From: Symsagittifera roscoffensis
Lineage: Eukaryota > Xenacoelomorpha > Acoela > Convolutidae
NCBI RefSeq assembly: GCF_963678635.1
Contig: NC_087065.1
Span: forward strand, 8,147,209-8,211,208
DNA: 64,000 nt
Direction: 5' to 3'
Shown piece by piece: positions 51,301 to 64,000 of this stretch. Both the position numbers and the translations under genes were made by a program. Numbering within the stretch: position 1 is the stretch's first letter; every line of letters starts with the position of its first letter. The notes under the pieces are model-generated. The model was not told where the DNA came from and did not search any database. It worked only from the letters and a program-made list of their open reading frames with translations.

Positions 51301-54300
51301 ACCCTTGTAGGCTGCCGTCTTCCACCGCGCCAAGATCATGGGGGCAGTCTCCCTCAAGTTCTTCTCCGAGACAGCATCCACCGACGGGCTGCTCAACTCC
51401 TCCATCTCCCGCTTCCTCTTTCGAGACTTCATACCTTTGCTAGGGGGTGTCGTCACTATCATCACAGATTCGATCTCTCTGTCCCGGTCCAACCCTTCCA
51501 ACTCTTGCCTCCCCCTGCTCGAGCCTTAAGGATATTAGTACTTTAATCATATTACTAGTCTTAATCTTATCCTCCCCTTTAACTTTAATTATTTTATCAT
51601 CAATTTTTTTCTTCAGAGTAGAGCCATCTTTACATTCATCATCTTCGGTCTTCTGTCGCGTCTCCCTCAACTTGACTATCTTGCTCAGCAACTCCTTTCT
51701 TGCTTTTTCATCCAGTCCGATGCCCATCAACACCGGTTCCCCGAACTTGATCACGGTGTTCCACAGTTCTTCCTTGAAGTTATCTAGCGTGGTCTCACTC
51801 TTCGTCTCATGATTAAATTCACTCAAGAAATTCCGCCAAGCCTTCTCATCTAGAGTCCCCAAAAACATACTCTTGTTCACATCAAACGCATTCTTTTGCC
51901 TCTCTTCAGCACTCAAGAGTATCATCCCCATGTTGGAAGTCTCACTTGTCAATGGTAGTGCCAGGTTCTTACGAGGGGATGAGGTCAGAGGTGGCGTGAC
52001 AGTGTCCGCCCAATTGTCTCCGCTCAGGTCCTGCAGTAGCTCCTGGGAGGTGAAATCCACCTCAGCTGGTTTCGGCTCAGGTGTATTCCCCACTTCCATT
52101 TCCTCTCCTGTTTCATTGAGAGTTTCGTCCATGCTTTCTTCTCCCGACTCGGCTTGCCTCCTCTCAAGTATCTTCCTAAATCGGTCTTCTACGGGGCCGC
52201 TTCTCTTGTCCCCAGTGGTGCCCACTGATAGGGGTGAGGGTGTCGCGGGGTCTTGCTTCTTATATTCCGTCATAGCCACATATAACGAGCCTGCCGCATC
52301 CAGCTCTCTCCCTCCTTGCCTCATTTCCACCTGTTCCAATCCGTAAGGCGCCCGGTACTTCCATGTGGCAAACTTCATCTCGTCCTTCAGCGTGATGTGC
52401 CCTTCTTCTACGATCATCCTGCCATCATCCCATATCGGTGATGTGTTCTCCAAGCTCGCCTGATTGAGCGTTCTCAAGATCTCCCGCACCTCGATTTTTG
52501 GAGGCATTGAGCCTCTCATTTTCTTTGCTTGAGTCGACTATGAGTTTATCTTGATATCGCAGGTGTGGAAATAGACCGCCGCCGTATATCCAATGAACAA
52601 GGGGTCCCAGCCATCGATGAACTCCACCTGCTGTCTCTCTAACGTAGCTCTTGCGAACAGGGATGGGACTACCAGGGAGCTATTCATCCCCAGGGTCATT
52701 CTCCTGACTGTTGGAAACTCAGGAATGGTTGCGGGTAAGATTTCCTTCTCTTGTGTCGCCTCTAGCTCCTTTTTTACTAACTCGAACCTCTTCTTCCACG
52801 CGGGGATTCTCAGGATCTCTTGTCCGTTCGCCGTCAGGGGATTCAGGTTTCAAAACTTGGGATACGTCTCAATGGGGCCTTCACGTTTTCCCCCCATCCT
52901 GCACTGCAGTTGCGCCCGGAAATTAAACACCACCAACTCGGGATCTTTCACTTTCCCGAAGAGCACTGTATTACTCATCCGTGCCCTGAGCACCTTTTGT
53001 TGACACCAGTTCAGCGCCGTCCCATCCAACACGCTTATTAAGCTCACGTGCACTACTGAATGGCGGTACGCAGCCACTAGAGGGTCCGGAAAGGCGTACG
53101 TCACCGCTGGTCCGTAAATACAAGTCGCGACTTCCTCTAGACCCCGGATCACTCCCACTGGGTCAGATTTCATCGCCAGGCATAGATCGGTCAATAGAGG
53201 GATACCACCATTCGCTCCCTCAATTCCTTTCTCGTCTTCTGTTTCTTCTCCTCACCGGTCATGTGCCGGTTTTGCATCAGCAGATACTCCACCAGTAACG
53301 TCTTCAGTCCCGCCGCGCACTTGTACGAGTAAGTGTTTGTACTCGAGTGGGTCTTTCCCATTGACAGAGGTTCCCCATATTTCATCAACCGATGAAATGA
53401 CACCAATTCGCCATGAGTCAGGAGCACCAGTGCCAGATACCCATCAATCCGAAGTGTCTCTACACCTCGACTGAACGTGTACGCTGGACTCATGTTAAAC
53501 AGGTACCTCGGGTAAACTAAGTATAGGGCTAGCAAGAGGCTTATGGGCATGCTCAATAGTTCTTGTACAAAGGCCCCGAAATTGGTTTCTTTCGCACAAA
53601 ACACTCCAGCCATGTATTTCTTCTCCCAACAAGGACTCAAGAATTTCAAGATCTTTTCTCATCTTCAGCTCACCTTTTGCATGTTCCCTCCAGAATCCTC
53701 CATTGGTGACCTCGTTCGCTGCCGTGACGAACCTAGCCACCGTCGTCTCCCTACTCTCGGCTACCTCCAATTGTTCCTCAAGAAATCCCCAGATCAGCTT
53801 CACGACAGGTGGGGCACTCTCCCTTGTCTTGTCACTAGCATTCTCTAGTCTTGGTGTCAGAAACGGCCGCCTGCCTCTCTCTTGTGTTAGTCGATACACC
53901 ATTGACTCCAGTTGCTTTTCAGTCGCAGCCACATTCTTCCTTTCGTTGCTTGGTCCCCTCGATTTGCTAGTGGAGCTCGTGATGGTCACGTCTATGCCTC
54001 GGAACCATAAGCTGGCTGTCAGTTGACTTATTCTTGGGTGGTCATCCCCTATTGTCGGACTGAACATCAGTTGCCTGGCGAGATTCGAGATCTCAAGTAA
54101 AATGACCTCATCTAGTGCAATGAGTATGTCTGCCAATTCATAAAATCCCCTCAATGCATGGAACACGTCCAACCACGCCGCCGCCAGTTCTGAGTTCCGA
54201 AGTCTCAAGTTCGTGGGTTCCAGCTCTCAATTGGGAGCTGCCATCAGGATCCACCATGCGTTCCCTTCGGCTATTAGAATCAAAATAGCATACACAAACT

Positions 54301-56829
54301 GCAGAGCAGGGGGCATGCTCGCGTATCCGGGGGACGTCGTAAATACCATGTTCGCCTTGGGTCCAGATCGCGAACTGACGTTTTCCTGTACCTCGTTCAT
54401 CGCGGCAAACAACGTCTGATAGCCTACCAAATTTTCTTTGGCGTAGGCTCATCCCCTTTCAGCTGCTCTAGAAGCCCAGCCGCATGCAGGTGATCATTCA
54501 TTCCCGCGAACAGCAGCAGCTCTGGTTGCAGGGCATCTCTGACTTTATTGCCACCACCAAGGTCAACATCTGGTTCAATTCTGCACCTGGCAGCGAGTAA
54601 ACCAGAGTTTCTGGCCAGAACAACTTGGGAGACGTTCCTTCGAAATCCTATCCCGTCACGATGATTACTCTCGCGGCTGCTGGATCCGCTCTGTCATATA
54701 CTGCCAGTGTCTTCGCCAATTGGGCACTGCCACAGGGTTTCCCATATCTTGGGTCGTCTGCCAATTTTGCACCGTCGTAAGCGGCGTCTGGCAGTTCCAT
54801 CTCTTTTGGATCCAGTAGCTTGTCTACCACCCTCAACTGCGCAGGAGTTGCCAATCTGATTCTGACGATACTTGTTCTGTGCTTAGGGGGCTCCACTATG
54901 AGTCCCGGACACCCCAGCAACTTGAGAGTTCTGTAATTTATCGGTCCCATGACTGATCTCATGGGAATCCCAGTTAGATCAGCCATCTCCATCATTCTTG
55001 CTCTTGAGAATTGCGTTTCGTAGGACTTTAGCCAGTCTACGCACTGGTGCCGACTCAAATCCTCGTGTGACACATGCTTGAGCCCCAGGACTTCTGCCAA
55101 CTCCTGTCTGCACTCCAGATCCTCCAGATCCAACTCCTTCACTTTCTCCAGATATCGCGTCCGGCTTGTCTCCGCTGGCTTCTCCACTCTCTTGTTCTCT
55201 ACCACTACCACTGAGGACACCACTGAAGTTTGGGGCGTTGATGACTCCGCTTCCTCGGCTTCCATTGGCGTGGAACCCGGTAGCCTAGTCCGGCTGCTCC
55301 TCGAGCTGTCTCTTGAGTCGACTCTCGCTCCCAGGCGACAGGACAGAGGTCTTGTGGCAAGGAAAAGGGGATTTGGGGGTGGACCGAAGGTGAATCGGGC
55401 CGTCTCAAGCAGGTCTGCCTCCAACTCACTTATGTGCCTCTGGAAGACGTCGTTCAACCACTCCAAACCCCTAGGTCTGTCGAAATGGATTCCATCTGAG
55501 GACGCATCCTCTGGAAAGGATCGCTCCATCTGGTCGGCTACGTCCAGCAATCTGACGGGATGACGGGAAGGAAACTCCTTTGATCTATCTGCCTGATTAT
55601 CTTGTTCAGGTCCCGCACTTTCTCGTTCATTTCCATCGCGTGTTGGTCGGCCTTCATGTTGTAAGGGGTGGTGTAAGCTACGAGTATGGCGGGATCCATC
55701 TGAATCCGCAACTCCTCCAGAATGCAGCTCATTTTATTATGTAGCCTCATGACTTTCCTCAATTCCCCTCTGGACACGTCATTGGTCCCCGTCATTAGAG
55801 TCACTGTGTACATTTTTGCCATCCCTACCATCTCGAGTGATGCCAACATCTGCGGCGTTGCGGCTCCATAGAAACTCAAGACTCCAGTCTGCCAGTGCGA
55901 CTGAATTCGGGTCAGCACCCGTACCAGGCTGTCCCCTACAATCAGGTGAACTGCACCCTCCAGTATTCGTGTTCGTGAGTCGCGCGGTCTAAGTTGAATC
56001 GTCCCTTCGACCTGGGAGCCTCATCCACCTCCATACGCGACTCCGGCCTTGAGCTTGCAACAGCTCGCTCCGTCGTCCTGGTTTCCTTTTCCTTTTGTCT
56101 GTCGAGCTCTCGTTGTCGCCGCTGGATCCTTTCAATTTCCGACTTCAACTGCTCGCAATTCGCCGCGTTCTCTCGCACCCTCTGTTTTTGCTGATATTGT
56201 GCTCTCAACATATCAAGCTCACGACGCGCCTGGTCCTTCTCAAGGATCGCCTGGTCCCTCTCCAGATTCGCCTGATTTCTCTCGAGCTTCGCGCTATCCC
56301 GGTCAAGATTCGCTTTGTTCTTCTCCCTCTGCGCCCTCTCAAGTTCCCTCTTCAAGTTGCTGAGGTCAGGATACGTCTCTCCCTTTTGCTGGGCTCTCGT
56401 CATAAAAGGTGGCTTGCTCGTGGACTGGCTCGCGGATCTTGCTGACGGTCTGGTCGGCAATGGGAATGCTCCCGCGCCGTACTCAGTGTTGTTGCTTAAG
56501 CCAGGATTCCTCGCCAAGTCGAATCTTCTCATTCCTCCATCCACATTCCAGGATAGCCAGCTGGTCTGTTCCTGATTGGATATGCCTTCTGTGGTGTAGC
56601 CGACTATCAAGACAGCTTCGTTCGCGGACTCCCTGCACTCACCTTGCTCCTCTAATTGCAGGATGGCGTTCAACATCACTGCCATCCTCTCGTCCACTTG
56701 GGTGTAGTCCAGGTCCCTCAAGAGTCTGTACAACTCATCGAGCGTAGACCTCTTTAGCGCCGCAGGCATGGATTTCCAAAATTGATCTGCCATTTTTACA
56801 ATTTCTAGATTATCTAGTGCACTAACCAA
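48301..56829 (-). pseudogene. ORF2 of copy 2, SGNH-containing, multiply interrupted
   Basis: Homologous to the 2947-aa ORF2 along its whole length; the homologous ATG is at 56793. Lesions include an approximately 360-bp deletion with frameshift between the coiled coil and the SGNH domain (near 55965), a 10-base insertion shifting frame inside SGNH (near 55560), TAG at 54648-54650 replacing the Ser of the second SGNH-like block, TAG near 52540 and TGA near 52849 each replacing Trp, and further shifts. Despite this, SGNH blocks GDSL, GTNDVSRG and DGIHFDRPRG, the SRKRKRE nuclear signal and the EIVISSDDEE tail are unchanged or nearly so. Confidence 0.88.
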
Positions 56830-56945
56830 CTTGAGAATTACCGTACCAACTTGAGAATTACCGTACCAACTTGAAAATTAGCGTACCAACTTGAGAATTA
56901 CCGTACCAACTTGAGTATTACCGTACCAACTTGAGTACTTGAGAA
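56816..56945 (-). repeat. 20-bp tandem array of copy 2
   Basis: About six units of cttgagaattaccgtaccaa with a few substitutions, directly upstream of ORF2. Same period and position as 29357-29472 in element 1, but a different unit sequence outside the CTTGAG-WW-TTACC and CAA cores. Confidence 0.9.
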
Positions 56946-57337
56946 ATCTCTTCCGAATGTTGCTGATCGTGAACTTTGTTCAAGACCTTCTATTATTCTC
57001 TTTCCAATGAGTGTGTTTGAGTCGTCAACTTCGATTTAATCAAATCAATCTGAAAGTAAAATCGACTTTTTAGACTAAGGTGTTATGTTCTTAACCTGAA
57101 CCCCCCCCATTATTGTAGTTAAAACCTTATCCCTCCATTTGTTTTACTAAAATAACTCAATTGGAAGTTTTTTAAGAGCATGCAGATTCATTTAATGTTT
57201 TAGGACCGTCACTTTTTAAAATTATAATTGTCATGCCAATTGCGTTAAAATCCATCTACTTACTCGAGGTCCCCATGTATCCTTTTTCGAGATCCCCATG
57301 TACCCCCAACTCAAGACCTCCGTTGTTCACCCGTAGC
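56946..57337 (-). other. Spacer between ORF1 and the array, copy 2
   Basis: Non-coding, alignable with 29473-29819. Nothing else recognised. Confidence 0.6.
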
Positions 57338-58918
57338 TCAGGCGATACTCAAGTGGGATTTCTTGTGTAGGTGTACCCTTATCTCCGTTTCTGCGAAGAC
57401 CACGTGTAGGATGGCATATAACTCCCTTGGGCTCAACTTGCCCCTGTTTGGGTCATAAACGGGCATCGAGACCTCCACTATCCATCTTTCAATCATGAAA
57501 TCTCTCAGCCTCGTTAGTGCTAACATCACGTGCTCAGGATCTATTGTATTCCTTTCATTAACCCTCGTCACTAGAAAGCACAGGTATTTGCCTGGGACTT
57601 GTGCCACTGATGGGGGAAGCGCAGCCATTCCTCCCAGCCGCGGTCTCTGTCTGAATAGAAACTCCACGTTCTGGTATTCTCTCTTGAAGTCGGCCTCCAG
57701 TCTCGATTTGAAGCTCATGTCCGTCGTTATACAGATCGCGCTAGTCCTGTCTGACAGAATGAAGTCGCTGTCCGTTATCAGGATGTTCTCCGAGTGTTCA
57801 TTGGGAATTTCAAATTTCAATTTGAAATTTCGTCCTATGGTAGGCTCGGCCTCTTCCTCGCCCAGTTCTAGCCCGTTGGTCTCTCTTACTTCCCTGAGTT
57901 TCTTTATCATAAAATTTTTGGTGTGGGTAAGTCCTACCTCCACTCCCCGGACAAAAATACTTATCGACGTCCCCGTCGATGATGCTGTGTCTAAATTATC
58001 TGGCGGTATTTCGAGCGGCCTGTCGGTTGCTGTCCAACCGAAGAGGAGATCTTCCGTTTTCACGTATTGTTCTGCTGACACGTCGACATACTGGATACTT
58101 TGCCCATCATGTCCTTTGCTCTTGACATCACGCATCCACTCTATAATTCTCAAGTTTGTGTTCTGCCTCCTCTCTATCTCGCTCTGCTCCAGATCTGTTT
58201 CTTGTTCTGGTGCGGAGTAGTCTTCCTTCGGGTAGTGTTCGCCGTCGTTGAAGATTTGCCATTCATCGTCTACCACCAATTCGCCCACACTCAGTACCTC
58301 GTCGCCGAATTCATCAGGACGTATCTTGTCAATCAAGAAGTCATCCCCGTACCTATTGTACCTCATACCTGTCCGTTTACGATTACCACTCCTGGTTCCT
58401 GCCGTTATCGGCAAGTCTGGTTTTGTCCACTTTAGCATCTCGTCCTGCTCCGGGTCGTTCCAGTCTTCTTCCACAAAGGATTCCGCCTCTGAGTCCGCTT
58501 CTATCTTTTCATTATCATCCAAACTCAAATCCTCGTTGCCATCATTTTTCTCTCTGGTGGCTTTCTCGTTCACCTCGCAAGCTGGTTCCACCAATAGGTA
58601 CTCGAGTGCCTCCATATTCTGCGGTACGCACCAGTCTTCTGGGGATGGGACATGAGGTTTCAAGTTTTCATAATGCGCTGCACGCCCCGTACTCAAGCGG
58701 TAAAACCGTCCTTGCTGGTGCACTTCCGTTATCATGAACGGTCCTCTCCATTTCTTGGGTAGTTTCTTTGTACCTTTGAGAGGTATAACATTCTGGAAGG
58801 CCCAGACGTGTTGGCCCACTGCGTATGGTTTCGCTTGCAGTATTTTCTCATCGTATTTCTTCCGCTGTCTCATTTGCGCTTGCGCTGTGTTCCTCCTGCA
58901 GAGCTCGTTTAGTTCCTG
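57338..58918 (-). CDS. Copy-2 ORF1, intact C-terminal part: integrase end and macro-like module
   Basis: Opens after a TAG at 58919-58921, with a usable start at 58873 (511 aa). It contains the GPY/F module (KKWRGPF), the acidic linker, the RTGMRYNR patch, and the macro-like region 57341-57781 (YLCFLVTR, VSMPVYDPNRGKL, AILHVVF). This part is free of stops although most of the copy is broken, and many differences from element 1 look conservative or synonymous. Confidence 0.75.
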   Translation of the reverse strand, partial: QELNELCRRNTAQAQMRQRKKYDEKILQAKPYAVGQHVWAFQNVIPLKGTKKLPKKWRGPFMITEVHQQGRFYRLSTGRAAHYENLKPHVPSPEDWCVPQNMEALEYLLVEPACEVNEKATREKNDGNEDLSLDDNEKIEADSEAESFVEEDWNDPEQDEMLKWTKPDLPITAGTRSGNRKRTGMRYNRYGDDFLIDKIRPDEFGDEVLSVGELVVDDEWQIFNDGEHYPKEDYSAPEQETDLEQSEIERRQNTNLRIIEWMRDVKSKGHDGQSIQYVDVSAEQYVKTEDLLFGWTATDRPLEIPPDNLDTASSTGTSISIFVRGVEVGLTHTKNFMIKKLREVRETNGLELGEEEAEPTIGRNFKLKFEIPNEHSENILITDSDFILSDRTSAICITTDMSFKSRLEADFKREYQNVEFLFRQRPRLGGMAALPPSVAQVPGKYLCFLVTRVNERNTIDPEHVMLALTRLRDFMIERWIVEVSMPVYDPNRGKLSPRELYAILHVVFAETEIRVHLHKKSHLSIA

Positions 58919-61900
58919 CTATCTCTCAACCGCTTCTTTCACATTAGCTTGAGGCGATGTCTGTTTCCCTTCGTATTCTGGGTAAAAGAATGTTAGAGGC
59001 ATCGCTCTTGCCCTGCCCGTCAACATCATGACGGGACTGACTCCTGTTGTTGAGTGTTGCGTACTGTTGTATGCCCCCACCACTTGCGGCAGATATTTGT
59101 CCCAGTCTGTCATATATCTTGAGCAGTATACCCTCAGCATGTTTACCAATGTTCTATTCTGTCTCTCCACTAATCCGTTGGTTTGGGGATGATATGTCGT
59201 GGAGTGCGCTTGAGCAATGTGTGACCTCTTCATCAATTCTTTTGCCAGGTCCCCCACGAAGGCTTTGCCGTTGTCCGACTGAAATGTCATGCGACAACCA
59301 TGCCGTGATATCCAATGCGTTATCAGGTGGTCACACGTCTCTTCTTCCGAGGCTGTCTGACACGGCACCGCTTCTGCCAATTTCGTGAAATGATCTATTA
59401 TGACCAGTCTCTGGTTATATCCCGATTCTGTCATGCAGATCTTCTGTAGGTCTATCTACACAACTTCATTAAACTCCGAGCTTTCAACGGACTTGAGTGG
59501 GAACTTCATCTTCCTTGGGTCTTTCTCTTGCAGGCATGCTAGGCATGCATTCACCCATCTGTCACAGGCTTTCCTTAATCCTGGCAAGTCAAACCTATGA
59601 AGTATTCTTTGTTGCACCTTGTCTATACCCTGGTGCCCCATTTGGTCATGCGATCTGAACAACACTTCCGTCTGATACAACTGTGGCAGTATGATGAGGT
59701 TATGCTTGTGTAATATCTTCTCCTCATCTTTTCCTTGCATGCCACCACCCCATCAGCTGTGTGATAGAGTAAATCCTTTCTGTCTTTGTAGAACTGGCTT
59801 ATGATCTTGTAGCTGTCTTCTTCTAGGTCCCCCTTCTCTTTGGACCCTGTCCGGATCCATGTGGAGAGGTTACTTGTCATCTTGTCATTCTTTTGGGACC
59901 GTATTAGATCCGACAGCCTTTATCTTGCCTTGACGTGCTCTTTTAGTGTCCTTATCTGACCATTCATTTCTCCAGGGTTGTGGATGTCATCCCATCCTTC
60001 AGCTTTACGCATACTATCCTCCTTATGATCTTCATGTAATCTTCTGGCACCAGATTTGTTCTGACATTTGAAATGCGCGATAGCTCCCTAAACGGTTTCC
60101 TCGACACTGCAATTTTCTCAAGTTCTTCGCCTCCTCGCACTTCCTGCTGATCCAAGTTGTACGTTCCTGAGGAAGGATCCCTCTGTAGCTCCCTGTCGCG
60201 GTGTCTCATCTTCTCTTCCGCCAGTATCATGCATAGACTATCTTGGTCAACGCTGCTCTTCTCCGAATCTTCATCCCACTCTTCGCACTCCCCGAACAAT
60301 TTTTCTTCTTCAGCATCTTCTTCCACTGTGGGCCACTCCCCGGACTCTTGCTCTAGTCCAAGGTGTTCAGCCTCCTCCTTAAATGCTACTTTCTTCTTCC
60401 TAGCCCGAGTCCGCTCAAGTATGTCATCAGGGATTTTATCAACCAATGACTTCTTTCACGTCCAATTTTTCTTTTAAGGAGTCCTCGCCACCACCAGTTT
60501 CATTCCTTCTCAATATCGTGACTTTTGGTTCCTCCTTACCCTTTTCTCTGATCACGGGTTTATCGTCTGCCAGTTTCTCGAGTAATCTCATCAAGTCTTC
60601 ATCTATCTGTGCATCTCCCGTTTCTACCTGGTTGAGGTCATAGCCTTTTGCCTTGAGCGTCTCCCTCACGACTTTTGACTTGAGCATTATCCCTATCGGT
60701 ATCCCCCGGTTCTTCTTCAAAATTGTTCTCCCTGGAGGCTCCTCTGGTAGTTCGGGGTGATCTTCTATCGGTTTGCTTGACTTTTCTAGCCCTTTCGTGA
60801 GTGGAAGACTATCATACGTTTCCTTATCCATGAAGGAGAAGCCATCTTCGATTTCTTGTCTATCCGCCTCCCTCTGTTCCTGTCTCTCGTAGAACTCCGT
60901 CTTCTTACTCAAGCTATCGGCATTTTGATGTTTGTCTCTTGTTCTATGCTCAATTAATATGTCGTATCCGTCGAGGCGAACTATTCACCTCCCAATGTAG
61001 CTCTGGTCCATTGAGTACGTCTTCAGCCAGCTGAGTGCCCTGTTGTCGACTCCTAGCCTGAATGGCTCACTTCCTAGGTATGCTCTGTATTTCTCGACAG
61101 GGGGTAACCACCGCGAACATCTCTGCTTTCGGCGCCCCGTACTTCATCTCCGTATTACTCAAGACTTTACTATCGGTCTCAAGACTGTCTTCCCGTTCCA
61201 TTGCTGTTCTTGATGGAGAATTCCAGAAATCGCTACTACCGACGCATCCGTGTCCAGCACGTACATCCCTTTTTCCGTTGGCATCCCTAGCACCGGTGCC
61301 TCGCACAAATTTTTCTTTATTCTCTGGAATGACTCTTCCGCCGCGTTGTTCCACGTGAACTTCTTGCCTTTGTGCCTCATTGGTTGTTGCATCGGGTATA
61401 CCTTGTCCGCGTAGCCCTTTATGAATTCCCTGTAATAGTTCGCGAAACCAAGGAAGCTCATCAATTGATGTTCCGTCTTTGGCGATTTCCAAGTCAGAAC
61501 CGCTTCCACTGCATAAGGGTCTGGTCTGATGCCATGCCTGTCCACCATCCTCCCCAAGTATTTGATTGAGTCCTTGAGTATCTCGCAATTTGACGGTTTG
61601 CACTTTAGTCCTGACCTTTTCATGCATGCAAACACCTCGTCTAGTCGCTCGATGTGGTCTTCCATTGTAGGCGTTGCTATCACCACGTCGTCCACGTAGC
61701 ACATTACCAAATTGCCGTATTTCTTTGTCACACCTCTCAATGCGTGTGCCATCAACCGTTGAAACGTGGCGGTGGCATTGCATAGACCAAATGGCACCCG
61801 TTTCCATTGAAACAGCTCTAGCTCGCAGGCGAACTCTGTTTTGTCCCTGTCCTGCTTCCTCAGTGGGACTTGCCAAAATACCGAACCTAAATCAAGAGTC

Positions 61901-64000
61901 GTAAAAAACTTTGCATCACGTAACTTCGAGAGACTCTCATCAATTCTAGGTATGGGGTAGGCATCCTTCACCGTGACGGAATTCAGATACCGAAAGTCGC
62001 AACAAAACCTCAATTGGTCGCCATTCTTTTTGGCCATCACTACTCCACACGCCCATGGTGATTTGGATGGTTCTATCATATCATACTCTAGTAATGTCTC
62101 TATTTCTTTCCTATATGCATCCGTTTTGTGTGGGGTCATGCGCCTCGCCCCCTCCCTGTGCGGCACCGCAGACTCTTCAAGCTCTATTTCATGTTCAACG
62201 AAATTACAGCATCCAATGTCTGCCTTATGTCTCGAAAAAACGTCCGCGTTCCGCTCTAGTACGTCCTTGATGGCTTCGAGCTGTTCATCCGTTACCTTAC
62301 CCCTTCAGTGTTCTATGTCAAGTAAAACTGGTTTATCCATTTTCATTTCCTCTAGTGTTGGTCTTTCTGGGAAGTTTGAACAGCTCGAGAGTCCCTCATC
62401 TGTATCTGACTTAAGTGACTTTACAAGACCTGATGAATCTTTTTTTTTCTTTAATCGTCTCAAGATACAAATCTTGTCCCTATGATTGGGACATTCAAGT
62501 ACTTCATTTTCTTTTGCATTTTCAGTCATTTCATATCATTTTTTCACAGGTAAAGCATATCCCAGCTTCCTCCCCCTCTGGATTATTATTGTTATGTCAA
62601 GAGTATTCATCAAGACCTGACGCAGAGGCCGCTCTTGGTTATCGAGAAGGATCTTCCTAAAACAGCAGCACTTTGACTGTTTGGATTTGGGACTATGCAT
62701 ACTTGCTTGTTGTCACTTAGTTCATTATAGTTTTTCATCTGTAGGCCTACAATTGCCGCTTCGTTCGCTTTCAGCCTTACCCTCCTACTCAAGAATACCG
62801 TCGCTTTATTCTTATTTGCCATTATCAGATTTACCGGTTTAATTACGTACTTCCTTTCCGGGTTCCAAATCCTGAACATGGCATTGCTTAGATCAATCGT
62901 TACGTCGAAATTCCTGATGAAGTCTCTGCCTAAAATGAACTGGTCAGACTCGTCTAGGTTCTCCACCACAAGAAAGCTCATCCACAGGTTGCGTTCCCCC
63001 AGGTTGAGGGCTATTGTTGGTGTCCTGCCTAGTACCCGCAGCGCCCCTTTGTTTGCAGATGACAGCCGTATTCTTGAGTTTATCAAGTTATCTGTGCCGA
63101 AACCCATTCGCTCCCAAGTCTCGATTGGTATAACACTCAAGACTGCTCCCGTATCAAGTAACCCTCGTAACTGAGTCTTCTTGCCACTTATGTCGAGCAC
63201 GTGTGCTGATACGTCTGCCTCCGTCCCGATGTGCATAGTATCCTCTTCTAACATTGCGCAGTGTCCAATCGATCTTACTTTCAATTCTTCCTTGCCCACG
63301 TAGATCTGTCCGGCTAGGTACTCATCACATGTTAACATGGTTTTCGTGTAGATATTTATCCCATCTATATTTAACATCACCTCATGCGGACCATAAGCTT
63401 CTGTGTATCTATTCTCCACACAGACTGACTTGCTGCCACCTCTTGTGAGTAACGCCCTCAAGGCTCTAGAAGTCGTCTGTGGATTTATTGCACTCAAGTA
63501 ATCTGGGTACACATCAATGTGCATTATTGTCTAGTCGCTGGGTTCACTCAAGTTCCTCGTTACTTCGTGGCCGCCCACAGTGATTATTGACGTTATCCTG
63601 GCTCCGATCTTTGTTATGCCGAATGGCTTTCCCGTCACCATTTTCAGAGTGTTGCAATTTTCACTCTTTGTCGCCCCCACTACGGCTTCTGACACCAACT
63701 TAGCGGCTCGTTTAACTTCTGCTTTTCGATCTCTTGTTTCAATCGTTGCTCTATCTCCTTCGTCGCTAGGTCCTGTTGCACCTTGTTAATAGCCTCCGCA
63801 AATGCTCTCTCAAAATTTATCTATGGGGACTTCCTGGTCATGGTCTCCATGGCGCTATTGACCTGCATTACAGCTTTCACCGTCTTCGTCGGTAGTTCCG
63901 CATTCGGTGCCTCTGAGTTTCTTGTTTCAAACTCGTCTTGTCTGTTTTTTGTGTTCTGCACCGCCGCTAACGCTAACTTGTGTTTCGGATGACTTTGATT
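58919..64000 (-). pseudogene. Copy-2 ORF1: late gag, protease, RT, RNase H and integrase, broken
   Basis: Homologous to element 1 ORF1 from late gag onward. Recognisable: protease (LLDTGA and ILGRDF within 62610-63524), RT with YVDD (within 61159-62166), RNase H and the integrase core (58919-59434). Lesions I can place are stops at 63531-63533, 62536-62538, 62305-62307, 60985-60987, 59456-59458 and 58919-58921; a one-base loss near 62616; a 10-base loss near 61170; a one-base gain near 61100; and shifts near 60442 and 59990. The frame runs off the window at 64000. Confidence 0.88.

Larger units (their letters stand above)
47455..64000 (-). mobile_element. Second, older copy of the giant element (partial)
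   Basis: Same order as element 1 on the same strand: ORF1 (64000-57338), 20-bp array, ORF2 (56793-48301), 3' UTR, then part of the 3' LTR. The 5' LTR, leader and most of gag lie beyond the window. It carries many stops, frameshifts and small deletions, but each segment still aligns well with element 1. It shows that ORF2 and the macro-like extension are regular parts of this family, and it lacks the 3.4-kb duplication. Confidence 0.9.

Overview
The window is nuclear DNA from an animal, probably an invertebrate. The background is AT-rich. One host gene is split by GT-AG introns and encodes an RBMS-family RNA-binding protein. About two thirds of the window is transposable-element DNA. I cannot name the phylum from the sequence.

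Layout on the + axis. 1-1188: AT-rich, no gene seen. 1189-4433: a short Ty3/gypsy LTR element, minus strand, internally deleted so that little more than integrase remains. 4434-10548: AT-rich, no gene recognised. 10549-13105: a Mutator-like (MULE) DNA transposon with an intact FLYWCH plus MULE transposase, flanked by degenerate inverted clusters of short repeats. 14483-17601: three coding exons of the RBMS/shep-like gene (737 aa, minus strand). 19146-45200: a giant (26,055 bp) LTR retrotransposon, minus strand. 45201-46570: a truncated, inverted 3' end of a related element. 46571-47455: a LINE tail fragment. 47455-64000: a second, older, mutated copy of the giant element, minus strand, whose 5' part runs off the window.

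The giant element is the main subject. In element sense it reads: 5' LTR; a 2.4 kb leader with a 14-bp tandem array; ORF1, a single-frame gag-protease-RT-RNase H-integrase polyprotein whose roughly 450-residue C-terminal extension ends in a macro-domain-like module; a short gap holding a 20-bp tandem array; ORF2, a 2947-residue protein with a coiled coil, an SGNH/GDSL hydrolase domain with its catalytic residues in place, a second SGNH-like region, a nuclear localisation signal and a C-terminal SUMO-interacting-like motif; a 3' UTR; and the 3' LTR. The two LTRs appear identical except for the length of one C-run, so insertion or LTR homogenisation was recent. A 3,427-bp part of ORF1 is duplicated in tandem with a 16-bp templated-looking junction, which breaks this copy's ORF1 and raises its length from about 22.6 kb to 26 kb.

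The hexamer CTTGAG/CTCAAG is dispersed through the LTR, UTRs and both ORFs at roughly eight times random expectation. It occurs in all tolerated reading frames and both orientations, whereas neighbouring host DNA is at expectation. It is also the invariant core of the 20-bp arrays in front of ORF2 in both copies. This looks like a DNA-level recognition tag for the element. The candidate previously undescribed system is therefore a giant LTR retroelement with its own esterase-like and macro-like modules, a nuclear ORF2 protein and a dispersed identity motif.
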